From: Paratrimastix pyriformis
Taxonomy: Eukaryota > Preaxostyla > Paratrimastigidae
DNA length: 64,000 nt
NCBI GenBank assembly: GCA_027972325.1
Contig: JAPMOS010000065.1
Span: forward strand, 1-64,000
Reading direction: 5' to 3'
Shown: one piece after another, positions 63,710 to 64,000 of the stretch
Position numbering within the stretch: the first letter of the stretch is position 1
How the letters are laid out: every line of letters starts with the position of its first letter
The notes under the pieces: generated by a model
What the model saw: only the letters and a program-made list of their open reading frames with translations
What the model was told of the DNA's origin: nothing
Databases searched by the model: none
Made by a program: the position numbers and the translations under genes

Positions 63710-64000
63710 ATGCAGAGCATTCTTGCACGTTCCTTGGTCGGCCTTTTACCGCGGCAACCACTCGACTCAAAATTCTGTTTTTGCGTTGATTTATTTTAGG
63801 GTACTGTGAGCGGCAATCGGGCCCTCATTATCAATGAGCCTCTCATTTTTGAGATGGGTTTGTGTAATTTTCAAAACCTCTTTGCCCTTCATTTTCCCCT
63901 TCGATCGTTCCGTTTGATAGATCGCCCTGGTCTGACTGCCCTTCGGCAGCAGCAGTTCACGGAGACGACCGAGGCCCTGCCTCGCGAGACTCTCCGGACG
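63710..64000 (+). CDS. Start of a gene with organelle-type presequence, possibly glycine dehydrogenase P2 subunit (cut by window end)
   Basis: ATG at 63710 opens MQSILARSL, an Arg/Ser-containing amphipathic start. Intron 1 is 63737-63799 (donor GTCGGC). Exon 2 reads GTVSGNRALIINEPLIFEM. Intron 2 is 63858-63920 (donor GTTTGT). Exon 3 continues DRPGLTALRQQQFTETTEAL to the window edge. NEPLIFE-x-x-RPG resembles the start of the P2 half of bacterial-type split glycine decarboxylase, which in some anaerobic protists is imported into mitochondrion-related organelles. Only about 50 residues are visible, so the identity is tentative. Confidence 0.35.

Overview
The window is nuclear DNA of a GC-rich, intron-dense eukaryote, most likely a protist. 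Host genes are built from short exons separated by very small introns; those I could decode are mostly 41-100 nt. Their donor sites usually read GTCYG rather than GTRAG. Protein families are purely eukaryotic: BLTP2/FMP27, importin-5, NAR1, WDR55, alkaline ceramidase and a CH-domain actin binder. The species cannot be fixed from this sequence. A possible organelle-targeted glycine-cleavage P-protein at the right edge would fit an anaerobic flagellate such as a preaxostylan, but that is only a guess.

Left third (1-14.9 kb) is repeat and transposon territory. Bases 1-6117 hold three head-to-tail, 5'-truncated and decayed copies of one LINE that carries a C-terminal restriction-like endonuclease; each ends in a (TG)n tract. 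Then come a 1.26-kb purine-only minisatellite (6548-7810) and a GGGGAC array (7826-8000). Bases 8829-13399 hold a second, unrelated LINE that looks largely intact. It encodes a GIY-YIG-like segment, RT, RNase H, a Cys/His finger and a PD-(D/E)xK endonuclease, split over two ORFs joined by an overlapping TGATG. A 12-bp repeat encoding Ala-Ala-Pro-Thr follows.

The rest (14.9-64 kb) is tightly packed host genes. In order: alkaline ceramidase copy 1 (-); an alpha-actinin/spectrin-like protein with two CH domains (+, 8.7 kb); alkaline ceramidase copy 2 (-); a PEMT/ICMT-like membrane methyltransferase (-); a WDR55/Jip5 ribosome-biogenesis WD40 protein (+); a giant bridge-like lipid-transfer protein of the BLTP2/Hobbit/SABRE/FMP27 family (+, about 16 kb); a family-16 lysine methyltransferase-like protein (-); importin-5 (+); an unassigned stretch with candidate exons; a disordered Pro-rich protein (+); a glutaredoxin/GST-N-like thiol protein (-); NAR1/CIAO3 (+); and the start of a possible glycine dehydrogenase P2 gene (+, cut by the window end).

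Most promoters are short and shared by divergent pairs: ceramidase 1/actinin, membrane methyltransferase/WDR55, lysine methyltransferase/importin-5 and glutaredoxin/NAR1. Three neighbouring minus-strand genes act on or resemble enzymes of membrane lipids, and the BLTP2 gene moves lipids, but linkage alone does not make them a pathway. Exon limits were read by eye from splice signals and family similarity, so the ends of multi-exon genes are approximate.
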